The notes beneath the pieces are model-generated. The model searched no databases. It saw only the letters and a list, made by a program, of their open reading frames with translations, and was not told the DNA's origin. Positions 1-13,300 of a stretch of DNA of 64,000 nucleotides are shown one piece after another. A program made the translations under genes and the position numbers. Source of the DNA: Pipra filicauda (taxonomy: Eukaryota; Chordata; Aves; Passeriformes; Pipridae). Where the stretch lies: positions 2,170,001-2,234,000 of the forward strand of contig NW_024104443.1 of assembly GCF_003945595.2 (NCBI RefSeq). The letters run 5' to 3'. How positions within the stretch are numbered: the first letter of the stretch is position 1; the number at the start of each line of letters is the position of its first letter.

Positions 1-324
1 AGTGAAATTATACTTATTTTCTCTCTCTTCTGCCCAACAGCTTGCCATTTAGGTGCATTTCCCTGCCCTTATTTTATGAAATTGTTTTTCTTGTTATGGA
101 AAATGAAAAAAAAAAAAAAAGAAAAAGAAAAATTAAATAGAAAAAAATTATTTGGAAGTTTAATTTGTATGATTTCTAAAAAATTGTTCTTTCAAAATAA
201 CGGAATATAATACTATAGCTTGGTAAAATTGAATATTTTCCATCAACATTTTTTTTTGATTTTCAGCTGTTTTTATTCCCTTATGAAAAGTATTTACTAA
301 TGGCAAAATGAAACTACGTGTGAA
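1..324. other. AT-rich intergenic DNA
   Basis: No coding signal. There is an A-rich run near 107-150 and otherwise unremarkable AT-rich sequence before the TTCC microsatellite. Confidence 0.6.
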
Positions 325-433
325 TTTCCTTCCTTCATTCCTTCGTTCGTTCCTTCCTTCCTTCCTTCCTTCCTTCCTTCCCTCCTTCCTTCCTTCCTTC
401 CTACTGTGAAGAGTGAGTGAGCGAGTGAGTGAG
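325..433. repeat. Compound TTCC / GAGT microsatellite
   Basis: A tetranucleotide tract of TTCC units, with a few interruptions (TTCA, TTCG, CTCC), runs from about 325 to 402. After a short spacer it is followed by a GAGT/GAGC tract at about 410-433. On the minus strand the first tract translates as a run of Lys-Glu-Gly-Arg, which produces a spurious open frame at 160-471. The interruptions suggest an old, partly degenerated microsatellite. Confidence 0.93.
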
Positions 434-3172
434 ATCATGGTACTTAGTTGCTGCCTGGGGATAAACCCCAATACACATTGATTAAGGAAGACAGAGGCAT
501 ATTACATACAAGGCACTGTTCAAGTCACCAGATATTGAATATGTGGGACAATAATGCATTGGTCAGTGAAAAATAAAGGTTCCTATCAGACAATACAGTA
601 CTATTTACAAACTGAAATTTTCTACATTTGACTGAAAATTTTGGTTTTTCTCCACAGAAGAAAAAAAAAAGTAAATTGTGGAAACTGCATAGAATACAAC
701 TTTGCCCCCCAAATATAACCATTATCTCCAACAGTTAGCACTCTTGGCTTCAGCTCCAGTCGTGAATATCTTTACTGTTCAACATTCATGTCATGTTTCT
801 GTAGTAGTAACTTTCAATGAAAATGTAAGGAGAGCATTAACTAGAACACATTAACTTCATGACACATTGTTATATGAAAGTAAAGCAATTAAATTGTGTC
901 ATGACTGTATTCTCTCAAATTGCAACTCTAACAGATACTTTACTGCACTCAATCCCTTCATACCACATTGCCATGGAAGTAAATGCAGTTTTTAAAATGA
1001 GAGTTGTATAACATATATTAAAAGGATTACAATGAAGTTTAAAATAACGCTTTATAGACAGTTATCTTGGTAAGTAACAATGATGAATTTTTCTAATGTG
1101 TTCATTGATCACATCACTCTCACGCAATCTCAGACTTCCCTGTAGCTGGTAAAAACCCCCTTAAGTCTGCTAAGTATCTACTTTAGTTCAAAAGGAGTTA
1201 GCTACATGCAAAGCTAACTAGAATAGCAAAGAGGCTTTGTTTTTTGTTTTGTTTCTTTATATGATCCAGTGCTAAAGTTTTTTGTGTAGTAACTGTGTTT
1301 CCAGTTTCTGTGTCCATTTGGTTAGGCTAAATTGCACTAGAGGCAAAGGAATGAGATCCCTGCCTGGAATTGTAAAAGGAAGTACAAGAGGTTATTTCGG
1401 ATAAATCAGAAGTATACAGATTGCCTGGGCTTGGTATTTAAAGATCCACCTTCACCTTGAATTCAGTGTAGGTCATTTAGAGAAAAACCTTATAATAATA
1501 AAAAAGGTAATTTACAAGAAAAGAAAGGCTGTAGAGGCTGAATCGATCAAACAGTAAGTTTGTCCCATTTACATCATATATTTTCTTTTGGTCCTGAGGC
1601 TGTGTGTTTAAAATTGCTCCCCTAATACTTCAATAATGTTAATTTTTCTGAAATAAATTCAGAAAAGTTGGAATTATTTTCACATAAATGAAAAGCAAAA
1701 TAGGTACCAGCAATTTTATTTCATCTTTAGCAGGTCAGACCTTTCAGAGTCTATTACTAGAACAGCTAGGAATAATTGAAGCCCTGACAAAGTTGAAAGT
1801 GATCAGCCTGTTTTACTCATGTTCCTGACAAAATTATAGTATTTTAACTTTACTGAAAGAAGAAACTTACTTTGTTTTTCTTTTACTTAAAATAGACTTT
1901 GTGAAGTCCTGACTTAATTTTTGATTCTCAGTTAAGGTTTAAAATAACCTGTCATTCCGTTTGTCAATGTGTGTACATACTGACATGTTTCCAAATTTAA
2001 CTGAAGAGAAAAAGTTATTTACAGCACATTTAGCACAGAAAAGAAGGAGAGCTCTACAGGTCATATGGCAGTAGACATAAGTTATTAAAAAATAGAAATC
2101 ACACACAACTGGGAATTTAGGTGGAAATTGAAGTTTATTAGTGAACGTGAGGATATACACTTTTTTTTTTCTTATCTATTTTTTTCTTTTGTTTTCTACT
2201 TGAACATCAAAGATTAAATACCGTCTGAATGATATGGCCCACCAGAAGTCTAATCAGTCCACAGAGTGTGATTGAAAACCAGAATGGAATTTCTTTGTTG
2301 CAGCTATTAGAAAGCTGAGGTTGACAAATGGGGAGACCTTTCTCTATTACGTGTTTTGCTACTTCAAAGAGCAAGATCATCTGCAGACATACATAATCTT
2401 TTTGTATATTAAGATAAGGCTGCAACTTAGTGACTTGGTAATTCCTCATTATGGGTTGAAGAATTAATAATAAATGTATGGAAGACATGCTGAGAACAGG
2501 GAGAGATAGTATTAAAGAATTCAGCAATTCAATAAATACATTTTTATTTTCTGGGTTTTTCTTGGTCTTGACTGAAAAAAGCACCTATGTTTAGAAAACT
2601 GTTATGATGTAAACGATTCTCTAAACTAGGTCTACATGGGAAAACAAACAACAAAAAAGGTGTAAGTATTTAATTTTAACACATTAAAACTAAACCCAAA
2701 TATAATATTTAAAAAGAAGCAAAAATGCTTTAGTAATAGATTGAAAAAACCATATGTGTGGTAGACATACAAAAGGACTTAGCTGGGGTTTTTTGGCAGA
2801 ATAGTTCAAGCACTTTAATATTAAAACATGATGTTTAGACTCTACTTAAACATGGAGTTACTAAGCACCTGTACACTTTGAAATTCATCCAGCTGTATGT
2901 TTTCTGAGTTATTACTCAGAGCTTAGGTTTATTTAACTGCCAGGTTTGTAATTCATTCACATACTAGAAGGTAAACTATTTCTCTTGACTTTGAGAATCT
3001 GACATAACAGATATTCTCAGAGTATGCTCTCCTGAAAACTGTTCAAATAAAATACAGTATTACATTTGAAAAGAATCCTGTTGCAGTACCATCAACATCA
3101 CACTCTGCCGGGGGCCGTGAGGAGAAAGCATACAAAATATGGAAGAGAGAACAACAGACTGATGAGGTAGTC
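434..3172. other. Intergenic DNA, no gene seen
   Basis: AT-rich sequence with scattered stop codons in all frames. The only open frames are short and low in complexity. No RNA gene or recognisable transposon was seen, though strongly decayed repeats could be missed by eye. Confidence 0.55.
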
Positions 3173-3586
3173 TGTGGCACACCTTCAAGTGAACGACTGA
3201 GATTGCTGTGACATAGTGCTTAAATTTCTGTTTATTAAGAGTTGTATTTTTATCCCTTTTATGTACCCCAGTTTCATAAGTTTTTGAAAAATCCACATGG
3301 TTCTATACCCCTTGTTATCCCCTTGTCCCTGATTGGTTCCCTGCTGCTGCACTGCAGCATTCCCTTATTTGGTCATCCCTTATATGGTTAGCCATATAAG
3401 GAGTTTATGCCTTCCCCTTTTTTCCTTATATGTCCCTGGTTTACATGCTCCTCCCTTGCTCTGCCTTCTTTTCTAGCACTTTCCTTCGATTCTCTATGTA
3501 AGCCAGTGCTGCCCTTAAATAAAGGATCACTTTTCACCTCTTACACTTTGTGGTCAAACCCTCATTCTCACCAGGGCGCATTAACA
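3173..3586 (+). mobile_element. Degraded ERV solo LTR, sense strand
   Basis: This stretch matches, in the same order, parts of the better preserved LTR at 16163-16724 (minus strand). Shared landmarks are a TGTGG.A.ACC start, a block around the dyad-like CTGCACTGCAG (about 3345-3358), a CTCCTCCCT block (about 3449), a polyadenylation hexamer AATAAA at 3518-3523 followed by ACCTC..AC, and an end resembling CCAGGG.GCA. The TATA box expected just before AATAAA is degraded (about 3491-3501). I could not match a perfect target-site duplication, so both ends are approximate. It is an old endogenous retroviral LTR with no coding capacity. Confidence 0.72.
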
Positions 3587-5479
3587 GTCTACTTTTGTGA
3601 TTTTTGCATTTGGAATCTATGCTTAGATGATGGGATTAATGCAAATATTTCCTCATTAGCAGGAATTTTGCTGAAATTAAGATGCGAGGACTTAAGCTTT
3701 AGACCACTGTTTACCCTGAGTCTTTAATCCAAGCCCTGGAGTTGAAAGCATATCCACAGCCAATGGACCAGGACTGATGATGAGTAGGTGCTTAGGATGG
3801 TATTAGGGTAAAATCCAAGTGAGATATTAATTGATTCTGCCTTTTTCGGATCATGTGGTAAGAACGGGTGCAGACCGAGGTAGCTTCTGTAATGTTGGCT
3901 TTGTTCTGCTCTGCTTTGGCAATTTGAATTCTTGATTGATTAATTCAACAGCTTGTTGAAACATTCCATATAAGTAATGTAGAATGTTGCTTAAATATCT
4001 GCATTGTGAGAGTCCTTCCAAAGTGAAGGCTTTGAAAATAATGTGATAGCTGCAGTCTTCTGCTTATTCCAATGTATGCATTAGATGCATTTTTTTTTGA
4101 AACAAAGAACTTGAATATGGATTTTAATGCAAAAAACCCTCCTACATTTGACACTTCTTAATGTGTATTTATTTCTATAAATATTGGACCACATATGCAC
4201 CTTGTTAGTAATTTTAGATTGTGAACAGAACTATGCCATTTTAAAAGCTTCTCCATCTGTTCTTAAATACACCAAAAAAACCCCAAACCAAAACCACCCC
4301 AAACCCCAAAAACACGCACATACACAGAAGGGCCTAAAACCCTCACAATGAATCTGAAGAAAACATAGAAATACAAATATTATATGTAAGAACTAAACAG
4401 CATTCTAAATGGGCTGCTTTATTCTGAAATCCTTTCCAACATTTTGTGATGAAAAAAGTTCTATCCAAAATTAAAAAAAAAAATTATGAATGTAATATTA
4501 TGAATTATGACTTCAGTCATAATATATGCAGTCCACTACACAGTGCCATGCAATGCTTAGGTCTATCTCACTTTATGTGCTTGCTGTTTTGTAAGCATAG
4601 CTAAATGTTCTGAGAACATTGTCTACTGAAGATTAAACGTCTGATTTTCTCTGCCGTATGTAAAGTGCGGAAGTCTTCTCTGAAGACATACTTCTAACAC
4701 CACTTGGAGTTGTAAGAGAACACAGCAACTATTGTGCTGTTCATAGTCCAAGTATAAACAGCAGTAAAGAACACTCTATATTGACACACGAATCACTTCA
4801 TATAACATGGTCACAAGCACTGGTCAGTATATAAAATCTAACTGTGGTGTCTGATACATGTCTACATGTCTATAAGTACATTGTTTTAATCTAATGGCTA
4901 GAGATGAGAGTGTCCACAAAGCCAGTCATCAGGAAATGACTCCTAAAAAATCTCTCTAATAGCCATTGCATGTATGCAGGGGAGCAGCAGTATTTTTTTT
5001 TTTGTTTAAGTGAATCTAATTGCCTTTAGGTTGAACTGAGAATCCTAAAATGAAAGGAGAGAAAATTGAGGTGACGAGGGTAGTATTTCAACCACATCAG
5101 AATCAGAGATTCAATTACTGCTCAGATAAAAATGTTTCAACAAAAGTAAATCTGTGCTTGAGTATATATAGAAGTCTTAGTAGGAGAAGAGACTTAATTT
5201 TTTCCAGTGGGCCAAAGTTAACCTAGACACATTAAAGACAACTTAGTGTAGGGCATTTCCTATAAACAGAAGTGCTTTTCAAACAGTGCATTGTCCTCAA
5301 TCTTTTGTGTGGCAAACTTATTTAGGTCTACCGACGGTAAAAATTATTGGAATGGACTGTTCAACTGAACTAATATTTTGCCTAAAAATTTAAAACAGTT
5401 TGAAGTCCTGAGTAATAAAATAGTTCAGCTTACTATGGAAAAGCAAAATGCATCCGGGAAAAAGATAATTTAAGCCTTC
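3587..5479. other. Intergenic DNA, no gene seen
   Basis: No supported gene. A low-complexity A/C-rich stretch of A runs mixed with CCCC lies at about 4272-4325. The rest is AT-rich and unremarkable by eye. Confidence 0.55.
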
Positions 5480-6628
5480 ACAGAATCATACAATATTCTA
5501 AGTTGGAAGGGATCCACAAGGATCCTCACAGTCCAACTCCTGGTCCTGCATGGCCCCAAGAGTCACACCATGTGCCTGAGAGCCTTGTCCAAATGCTTCT
5601 TGAACTCAGATAGACTTGGCGCTGTGACAATTTTTCTGAGAAGCCTGTTCCAGTGCTCAACCACCCTCTGGGTGAAGAACCTTTTTCTACTAATTAACCT
5701 TAACCTCCTCTGACACATTTTCATGCCATTCCTTCAGGTCCTGTCACTGGTCACCACAAAGAAGAGACCAGTGCCTATATCTCCACTTCCCCTCTTGAGG
5801 AAGTTGCAGACCAGGACAGGGTCTCCCCTCAGTCTCCTCTTCTCTGGGCTGAACATACCAAGTGACGTCAGCCGCTCCTCATATGGCTTCCCCTCAAGGC
5901 CCTTCACCATCTTCAAAGCCCTCCTTTGGATGCTGTGTAATATCTTTAGATTCTTCTTGTGCTGTGGTGCCAAAAACTGCCACAATATTCAAGGTGAGGC
6001 TACTCCAGCGCAGAGCAGAGAGGGACAATCCCCTCTCTCGACCAGCTGGTGATGCTTTGCCTGATGCCCCTCAGGACACAACTGGCCCTCCTGGCTGCCA
6101 GGGCACTGCTGACTCATATTCAACTTGCCATCAACCAGGACCTCCAGGTCCCTTTCCACGGCACTGCTCTCCAGCCTCTTATTCCCCAGTCTCTCTGTAC
6201 ATCTGGGGTTGCCCCATCCCAAGTGTAGAATCCGGCACTTCCCCTTGTTGAACTTCATATGGTTGGTGATTGCCTAGTCCTCCAATTTCTTGAGGTCTCT
6301 CTACAGGGCCTCCCTGCCTTTGAGAGGGTCAACAGCTCCTCCAAATTTAGTATCATTGACAAATTATCTTAGTATCATTTCAAGTCCTGCATCCAAGTAA
6401 TTTATGAAGATGTTGAAGAGCACAGGGCCCAAGATGGAGCCCTGTGGAACCCCACTAGTGACAGGTTGCCAGGCAGATGTTACCTCATTTGTTATAATCC
6501 TTTTTGCCCAATCCATTAGCCACTTGGTCACCCATCACATGATGTGTTTATCCAGCTGTGTGCTGGACATTTTGTCCGTAAGGATACTGTAAGAGATGGT
6601 ATCCAAAGCTTTACTGAAACCTAAAAAT
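5480..6628 (-). mobile_element. CR1 LINE, 3' part, antisense
   Basis: The left end (about 5480-5500) is the reverse complement of the CR1 3' terminus, with its ATTCTATGATT-type end. Reading the minus strand gives the C-terminal part of the CR1 reverse-transcriptase ORF in pieces. At 5989-6258 it reads FNKGKCRILHLG, then a LESS..ERDLEVLVDGKLNMSQQC block. At 5734-5985 it reads LAPQHKKNLKILHSIQRRAL, KMVKGLE, YEERL and SPEKRRLRGD. Stops and frame changes separate these blocks, so the element is dead. It is 5'-truncated as usual for CR1 and is interrupted on the right by an LTR-like insertion. CR1 is the dominant avian LINE, so this copy supports a bird source. Confidence 0.93.
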
Positions 6629-7176
6629 TGGTTTTAACCCACAAAACCCAAATATATAACCCAGCACCCTGGGGCATGAACAGAGTAGTGTTCTTTGGGC
6701 CCCCTGAGTCCAAAGGAAAAGGAGAGGGGAAAAAAACCTATTGGTGATAGTGCTGTTGCAGTCTGGTCAAGAGTGGTGATTGCAGTCTGTTTGAAAAGTG
6801 GTGGTTGCAGTCCAGTCGAGAGTGGTGGTCTGCAGTCTGGTTGAGAGCAGTGATCTGCAGTCTTCCTCTGGATCCCATGAGTGGTTAAAAAGGTCCCAAG
6901 ACTCCAAGATTATATATTCTCCAGTTCAGGCAGGGATGCTCAGTACCTCCCTCAGGGCGGGGGGTTCCTTAATGGGTGTGAGGACAAGAGCAACTCCCAT
7001 CTCGCAGGCCTCTTAGCACCTAGTTTATAGCCTGAGGATTCAGGCTCTATGTGCAGATGGTGTAAATGGTTCATTGATAACAGTTTCTGGGAAATGGCAT
7101 GGAAGGCTATAGAATACACAGCTTTGGGTTACACCCATCCAGTGATGAACTGGTCTCAGCTGTCCTAACTAGGACA
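6629..7176 (-). mobile_element. LTR-like insertion within CR1, antisense
   Basis: CR1 homology stops near 6628 and resumes near 7205, and the sequence between has a different character. On the minus strand it begins TGTCCTAGTTAGGACA, carries a TATA-like ATATATAA at about 6911-6918, then about four direct repeats, and ends in TTAAAACCA. With TG at the start and CA at the end, this fits a solo LTR in antisense orientation. I did not find a convincing target-site duplication, so the exact ends and the ERV class are uncertain. It is non-coding. Confidence 0.6.
6758..6866. repeat. 24-25 bp tandem repeat, four copies plus a partial
   Basis: Units starting with GCAGTC begin at 6758, 6782, 6807, 6832 and 6857, a spacing of 24, 25, 25 and 25 bp. 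The body of each unit is close to GCAGTCTGGTTGAGAGTGGT followed by a few variable bases. Copies differ at several positions. The array lies inside the LTR-like insertion, where duplicated upstream control segments are common. Confidence 0.88.
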
Positions 7177-7204
7177 CCTGGTCCTCCAGTCTAGGGACCC
7201 CCTA

Positions 7205-7345
7205 AGCCCATCATCAGTGCTGAAGACAGAGGCAAAGAAAGTATTAAGCATCTCCACCTTGTCTATGTCCCCTGTCCCTTTAACAAGTAGATGTTATTTC
7301 TACCACTGTCTTGCTTTGTAAAACCCTAGGAAGCCCGACTGAGTC
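7205..7345 (-). mobile_element. CR1 LINE fragment, antisense, right of the insertion
   Basis: The stretch around TGCTGAAGACAGAGGCAAAG and the following ATTAAGCATCTCCACCTTGTC match the antisense of a more 5' part of the CR1 ORF2 region. It has the same orientation as the copy at 5480-6628 and lies in the expected order, so both pieces probably come from one CR1 insertion split by the LTR-like element. Some CR1 sequence between them seems to be missing. The right boundary is fuzzy. Confidence 0.72.
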
Positions 7346-10300
7346 AAAAACTTCTTAAAATAGGCATGCATAGTACCATCTTATGACAGGTGCTTTAAGT
7401 TAAGGAGAATGGGCCAATTTTTTTCTTAATATTTTACAAAACTGAATCTCCACTTTCTCTTTTTTCCTAGGCAGTCCCTGGTGGATAGCCTTTCATCAAA
7501 TAGTTTATTGCCATCTTTATGTGAAGCCTACTTCTTGATATTTAGTCTGCTGTAAAAAACGAGATAATCACAGGATGTCTTCTTGTATACCTACAATGAA
7601 TCCTAACAAAGAAATGCTTCTGCATCACTACCAACCTCAAATTCTTTGCTTTTTTTTATCAGTAGTATTTTTTAAATAGCACATGTTATTAATTCCTCTG
7701 TTACAGATTGTGTGATTTGTTCCCCCTTGTCCTGCAGCACTAGGCATTTTGCTTTGAGGACTGACCATTTATTGCAGACACACCTTGTTTCAGTCAGTGA
7801 TTTACCCTTCTATAATTTTGATTATGATATCTATGTTTAATTATGTAGAGTTTCTTTCTTCCTCTACTTGCATTTGTGAAGCATGGTTTTTGCTAGCCTT
7901 GGAGGTATTTGTCAAAATTTTGCAGAGCAAGCCTCTTTCTTCACACTAACTTGGTATGTGGCCTTTTATGTCATACTACATGTGATCGGTGACTGACTTC
8001 TGACTGGGATATTCAAATATGTATGACTTAGCTATATTGCAGGTTTATAGAAAGACAGGTCTGCAGTTTCACAGGGCGTCTTGCATTTCCCTCCCAAAAT
8101 AACATCTTATGCATGGGTTAAAGAATTATTTAAATTTTGAATGACTTAGTCTAGCATTTTTTCCCATTCCTGACGAACACTTCATTTGTTCCTGAGTCTT
8201 TAAATGTGTAGAATTTCACACATACAATTTCTTTACATTGTGATTTGCTTTAAGAAGAAGAAAAAAGCTTTACAAAGGCTCAGACGTACAGAGGTGGGAG
8301 GGACTGTGAAGGCTTTATTTCACTTTTGCTAAGTGTTTGTTTTGTTTCTCAAACCATGTAATGGAAATGTGGCATAGTGATAGCAAGAGGAAAAATTCTA
8401 ATTTTCTGGGCTTGGTCAAATGTCAATGTTACCATGACCTTACCTTGTCAAAGGTAACAACAAGGGTGTTACCTCTGTTGTTGAAAACTGCTGAAGTAAA
8501 CATCTACTTCTACAGATCTCTTTAGTTACATCATCCAGAAGCTTGGTGAGAAAATCATCCAAAAGGATGCATTGTTTTAATACTGAAGGAAATCACTAGG
8601 AATTGAAGCATATTTAAAAGAGCAAGAGAGCTGAATTTTCTTTTCTACCTTTCATTTCTTTCTAGAAGAAGGAAGAAAAAGCCCAGATATTCACTTTGGC
8701 TGCTGCTGAGAGTCCTGCCTTCCTGCTTCAACCTCACTTAAACAGTTTAGAAGATCAAACACAAGAAGAACTGCTTCAATCAGAGTCTGTTTTTAAATCG
8801 CTTCACTTCTCAGATACAGAAAGTCTAAGAAAGGATATCATCAACACACAAGACAAGTCACACACACACAAGTGACTGTCAGTGTCACTCTTACATGAGA
8901 AAGGGCAGAGAAGCCTTGGACTGCCTGCCCACAGAAGAACATTCCCACAGGACACATAGAAATGCAGTGGCTAGAAGGAGAGGACAGGTAAGAGCTCCAG
9001 CAGACCTAAAATGTGGTAATTGTAAGGTGCTGACTGAAGTAGTGGCTTCAGTTAATATTCACTTGAGACCTGAGGCAGAAATCGAAGGTCTGCTTTACTT
9101 AAAATGAAAGGGGAACATACCAAAGCAATAGTTTTTAATTGAAAAGTAAAACTAAATGACTAAATAGTAAGTCTTACAGTCTTAATTGATTAAAATAATC
9201 CTTCTTGAGAGAGATGACAGCAGTTGGAGTATGGAGCAGCCCACTAAACAAAGAGATAGATAAAACCTAATAAAACTCACTGGACCAAGAAGAAACTTGG
9301 AGATAAGAATTAACAGTACTTTGATACAATGACTGCGAGTTCAAGTTGGCTTAAACCAAAAAAGTTCTGATCTTGAATTGTAAATATCAAAATCAAGTAG
9401 ATGAAGATATACAGCCTGTGACAGACCACAAGCCAGGGTATTAGATGGCACATGGAAATAAAGATCCAAGACATATGTCAGAGTTTGCATGGCTTGGTCA
9501 GTACCTACGGATAAAGAGGACTGCTGCGGAGCGTGCTGAAATGTAGCATTTTCACTTCTACTTTCATCTCTCTGGTGGAATACAAGAATGAGATATGCTT
9601 AAATACAGAACTCTACTGTTAAGGAATATTATTCAGTTATAAAAGTTTCACCTTACAAAATGCTACTTTCACTTGAATGGTAAAGGATCAAATTCATTTT
9701 ACCAGAGTTCGAATACATTTCCCAGCCTTTAGGAAGCAATCACTAAGCCAAATATAAAGATGATACCGAGCAAATTACACACAATTCAATCAGACAAAAA
9801 AACTCCCTATGCTGTATAGCAGACAAGGCAAAGCAAAAAAGCAATGCAGTGGTAACTGACTAGATCTGAGGAGTCAGGACAAAGGACAAAACCCATTCTA
9901 TATACAAACGCCAAGAATTGCTAGCCTGCCAGAAAAGATGTATCTATTGTGGACAAAAAAAAAAGGGAGCATTTGTATGGTATAGGATCGGTCAGCGGAG
10001 AAAGAGGTCTGTGAACACACAACAATGTTTCATCTGGAGAAAGTTCATTTCATCAAATTGCTTTTTGGGTTGCCCTATAGAAAGAATTTCACTGCGGAAG
10101 AGCACAAAATAGCACAGCTGGGATAAAAGTTAACCTAGCAAAGAATGAGGATTTTTTTGCAGTCAGCTTGAGCTCATTCATCACTTACTTGTTTACTTCC
10201 CCAGACTGCAAAAATACTAGATTCCCTCCAAATAATCAAGTTTTTCTTGAAAATCATTAGCCTGAATTCTAGAACCATTAAAAATGATGCTTTGCGAGAT

Positions 10301-13300
10301 GCACAGCTCAAATCTTTATAATCTGAGATGCTGACAGAAATGCTTCTGGTGTGAAATGTCCAGCTTTAACTTGTCCCACCCAAGATTCAGAGAAAGGTGA
10401 TGCTAAATCCCATTTGTAATGGTAGAGTTAAAACGGGCTAACACATCGGTGCTTATGAAAGTTGAGTGTCAAAGCACTTTTACTAAGAGATACTACCATA
10501 ATATACTATAAAATCCTAAAACCATTGATTTTGGGGAAAAAACTGGAACTCATCATAACTATTATATTTTTGTTGACAAAAGGGCTTCCTAAGCTCTTCC
10601 TTATTCTGAGAGTACAGGATGTTTTAGTGCTCTGTACCAGAGCTTGGGCTGGTTGGACTTACCTCACTACAAAGCAATTTCCAGTTACTGCCAGGGAGGA
10701 CTGACATAGTACACTACACCTCTCTTCTGTCTCCTCTTCCCTCTACTCGGCATTTTTTTTATTTTGAGGAAAGGACATGGACATGAAGTACAGACCTAGA
10801 TGTGGCACATCTGTGTTTTGCATTGTGGAAATTCTGCTTTGACAGCACACAACCAGACTACAGCATTCTGCAGCAGCTGAGAAAAATAATTTCAAATTAC
10901 TTGTTTCTGGGCACAAATCTCGATTAATCATACACCTGTCTCTAGCCTAAGATCAACACAAATTTTCACACTCTCCAGTCAGAAAAAATTGATATGTGAA
11001 AATAAGTTCTAAAAATTCTGCCCAGGTAAGTAGCAATTTCCTATCCAAGCATTTCAGACTCAGATTTGTCTCTTCTGCTGTAATTCTGTAATTAGAGAAT
11101 ATTCACATCTTGTGACTTACAGCACTGCACAGTGTGTGTCTATACATATACAATTTTTTTTCCCTTCACACACGGCTTTATTCGGTCAGGGCTGAAACAA
11201 TGACTTCAAAAACAAATATTCCTTTTGCTTTAATATTAAAGTTCACAGTCTGTCATAAGCTTGGTAAATCAAATTTACTATCCATAGCTTTTCTCTGAAC
11301 TATAAAACCAGTTATGCTATTTGTTTCTATAAAAAATAGCTATTTTTGATTTTGTGACATAATTTCCTTTAAAGAGCACTAAAAAATAAAGTTGTCTAAG
11401 CAAAAGTAAAAAGTTCTCTGCCTTTTATTTAATGCAAATCATATTTTTAACACTCAAAAGAATAAGTCTCTGAAATTGATACAGTGTTTATATTTCTTCA
11501 AATTAAAAAGTCTTAACACTGAAAAGCTTCTAAAGGACTTCTATAACTGTGACTGGTTAAGATTTTGTATGCTTTTCCTGAGTCATCAAAATATGGTAAA
11601 AATTATTTCCCTCAATACTATCTTTGAGAAATCACAATTAATAGGATTATATTTTAACTGCAATTTCTATAGGACACATTTTCACTATTTGTAATTTTTT
11701 AAACTTTTTAGTCTAAGAGATTTAAAGAAATATACTAAGTAAAATTCAGAAATATCTTTCTTGATATGTCTATTACGTTTAAGGTCTGCCTATCTTGAGT
11801 ATAGGACTGGAAGTTACGTGACCTGAAGCGATAACCCAACCCTGCTAAGTCAATCAAAATTTAACACCACCTTCAGCAGAGTCTGAAACTCAGCCTTAGA
11901 TCTGCTTCATATGTCTGCCCACTGACCTGGGTGATACTTGGGAAATGTAATTTCCTTGTGGGTTTTTCTTCCCCTGGTTGGTGTTTTCTGTGTGGATTGC
12001 AGTTTTTGAGGCAGGCTTTCCCATGGGAATTTAAATACCGAGGACCCTGATCATCTGTGACTGGAATACTACACCACAGTTTTCAGAGATATAAAAGAAA
12101 AAATATATGGACATTACTGCATTTTAGAGATGACTTGTCCTGAAGAGGCTACTACTTACAGGCCTTCTTGGAACATGGTAGATGGGGGGGGCTTCTGTTT
12201 TAAGTGCTAGGCCATATTGTAAACCACTTTGTCTTATTTATACTGTGAAACTGCCATTGAAAGCAGTCATTAAAAATGAACTTGATCATACCAATGCAGG
12301 CTGAGAATATGGCTTCACAAATAATTTACCACAAAAGAGGGTATACTGTGAACTAAGCATGTGTTAGTTGTTAGGTAGTAACAGTTTGCACGCATGCTTT
12401 TGTCTGCAGCAAATATGAGATTATGTTAAGGTATCTTTGCTGTCAACAAACAGGGCTTGCTTGTTCATTTGCCCATACAAGGTCTGTAAGTTGCTATGAA
12501 GACAGCCATAAATCCTTTCTTCAACAGGGATTTGAGTCCAAATCCTTTGTATGCCAGGTGAGTGCAGAACAGGCTAAATTACTGGTAGCTCTGACTTTTC
12601 CCAATTACTAGAAATTCAGTTTTGGGCATGGAGAAGATTTCTTTTTGTTGAAATTTATCAAGATACTATAAAAGTGATGTTGAATTATGCTATTCCATTT
12701 AGGAAAAAAAAAAAAAAAAGAGGAAAAAAAATTCTGAACAAGATGTGGCCACACTCAGCAAATGCCTCCAAGTGTAACTGTCAAGGAGATATGTCAGACA
12801 ATACAGCTGAAGGCATATGTGAACCCCCTTTGTAAGACTTTATCAAAAACAAAGCAATAAAAGCCAGGCAATTCTGTAGTGTCTAACTATACAGTTCAAC
12901 CACCATTAAATTAAGCAAAATTAAAAACAGCAATAATAAAAATGGGAATTAGTTCCCAAAGACTGAGTGGTTCCTGCTGTGGTTTGAATTCAGACAAAAA
13001 GCTTCTTTCCCCATCTTCAAATCTATATAGTCTAAGTGGGTATCCTGCTGGAAACTTTTAGTAAAATTATGGTGCTCACTGGGAGGCCATTCACTGTTAT
13101 TAAAATATAATAAAACCTCACAATCCACCATTTAGCTCCTCAGAAAATCTCTTTCCAGTTCTCAGACATGGAAAATTCATGAAGTAATCTCTAATAATTT
13201 CACTACAACGTGTTTAGGAAATACATTTTCTCTGCATGCAGTAATGAGTTACAAAGTGTTATAAATAGATGAAACTAAAACATAGACTCCAAATAAAAGA

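Noticed and set aside
160..471. 103-codon minus-strand frame with repeated Lys-Glu-Gly-Arg
   Set aside because: It is a translation of the TTCC microsatellite.
5734..6258. Minus-strand frames with reverse-transcriptase-like wording as a possible host gene
   Set aside because: They are broken pieces of the CR1 LINE RT ORF, with frame changes and a 3' end typical of CR1.
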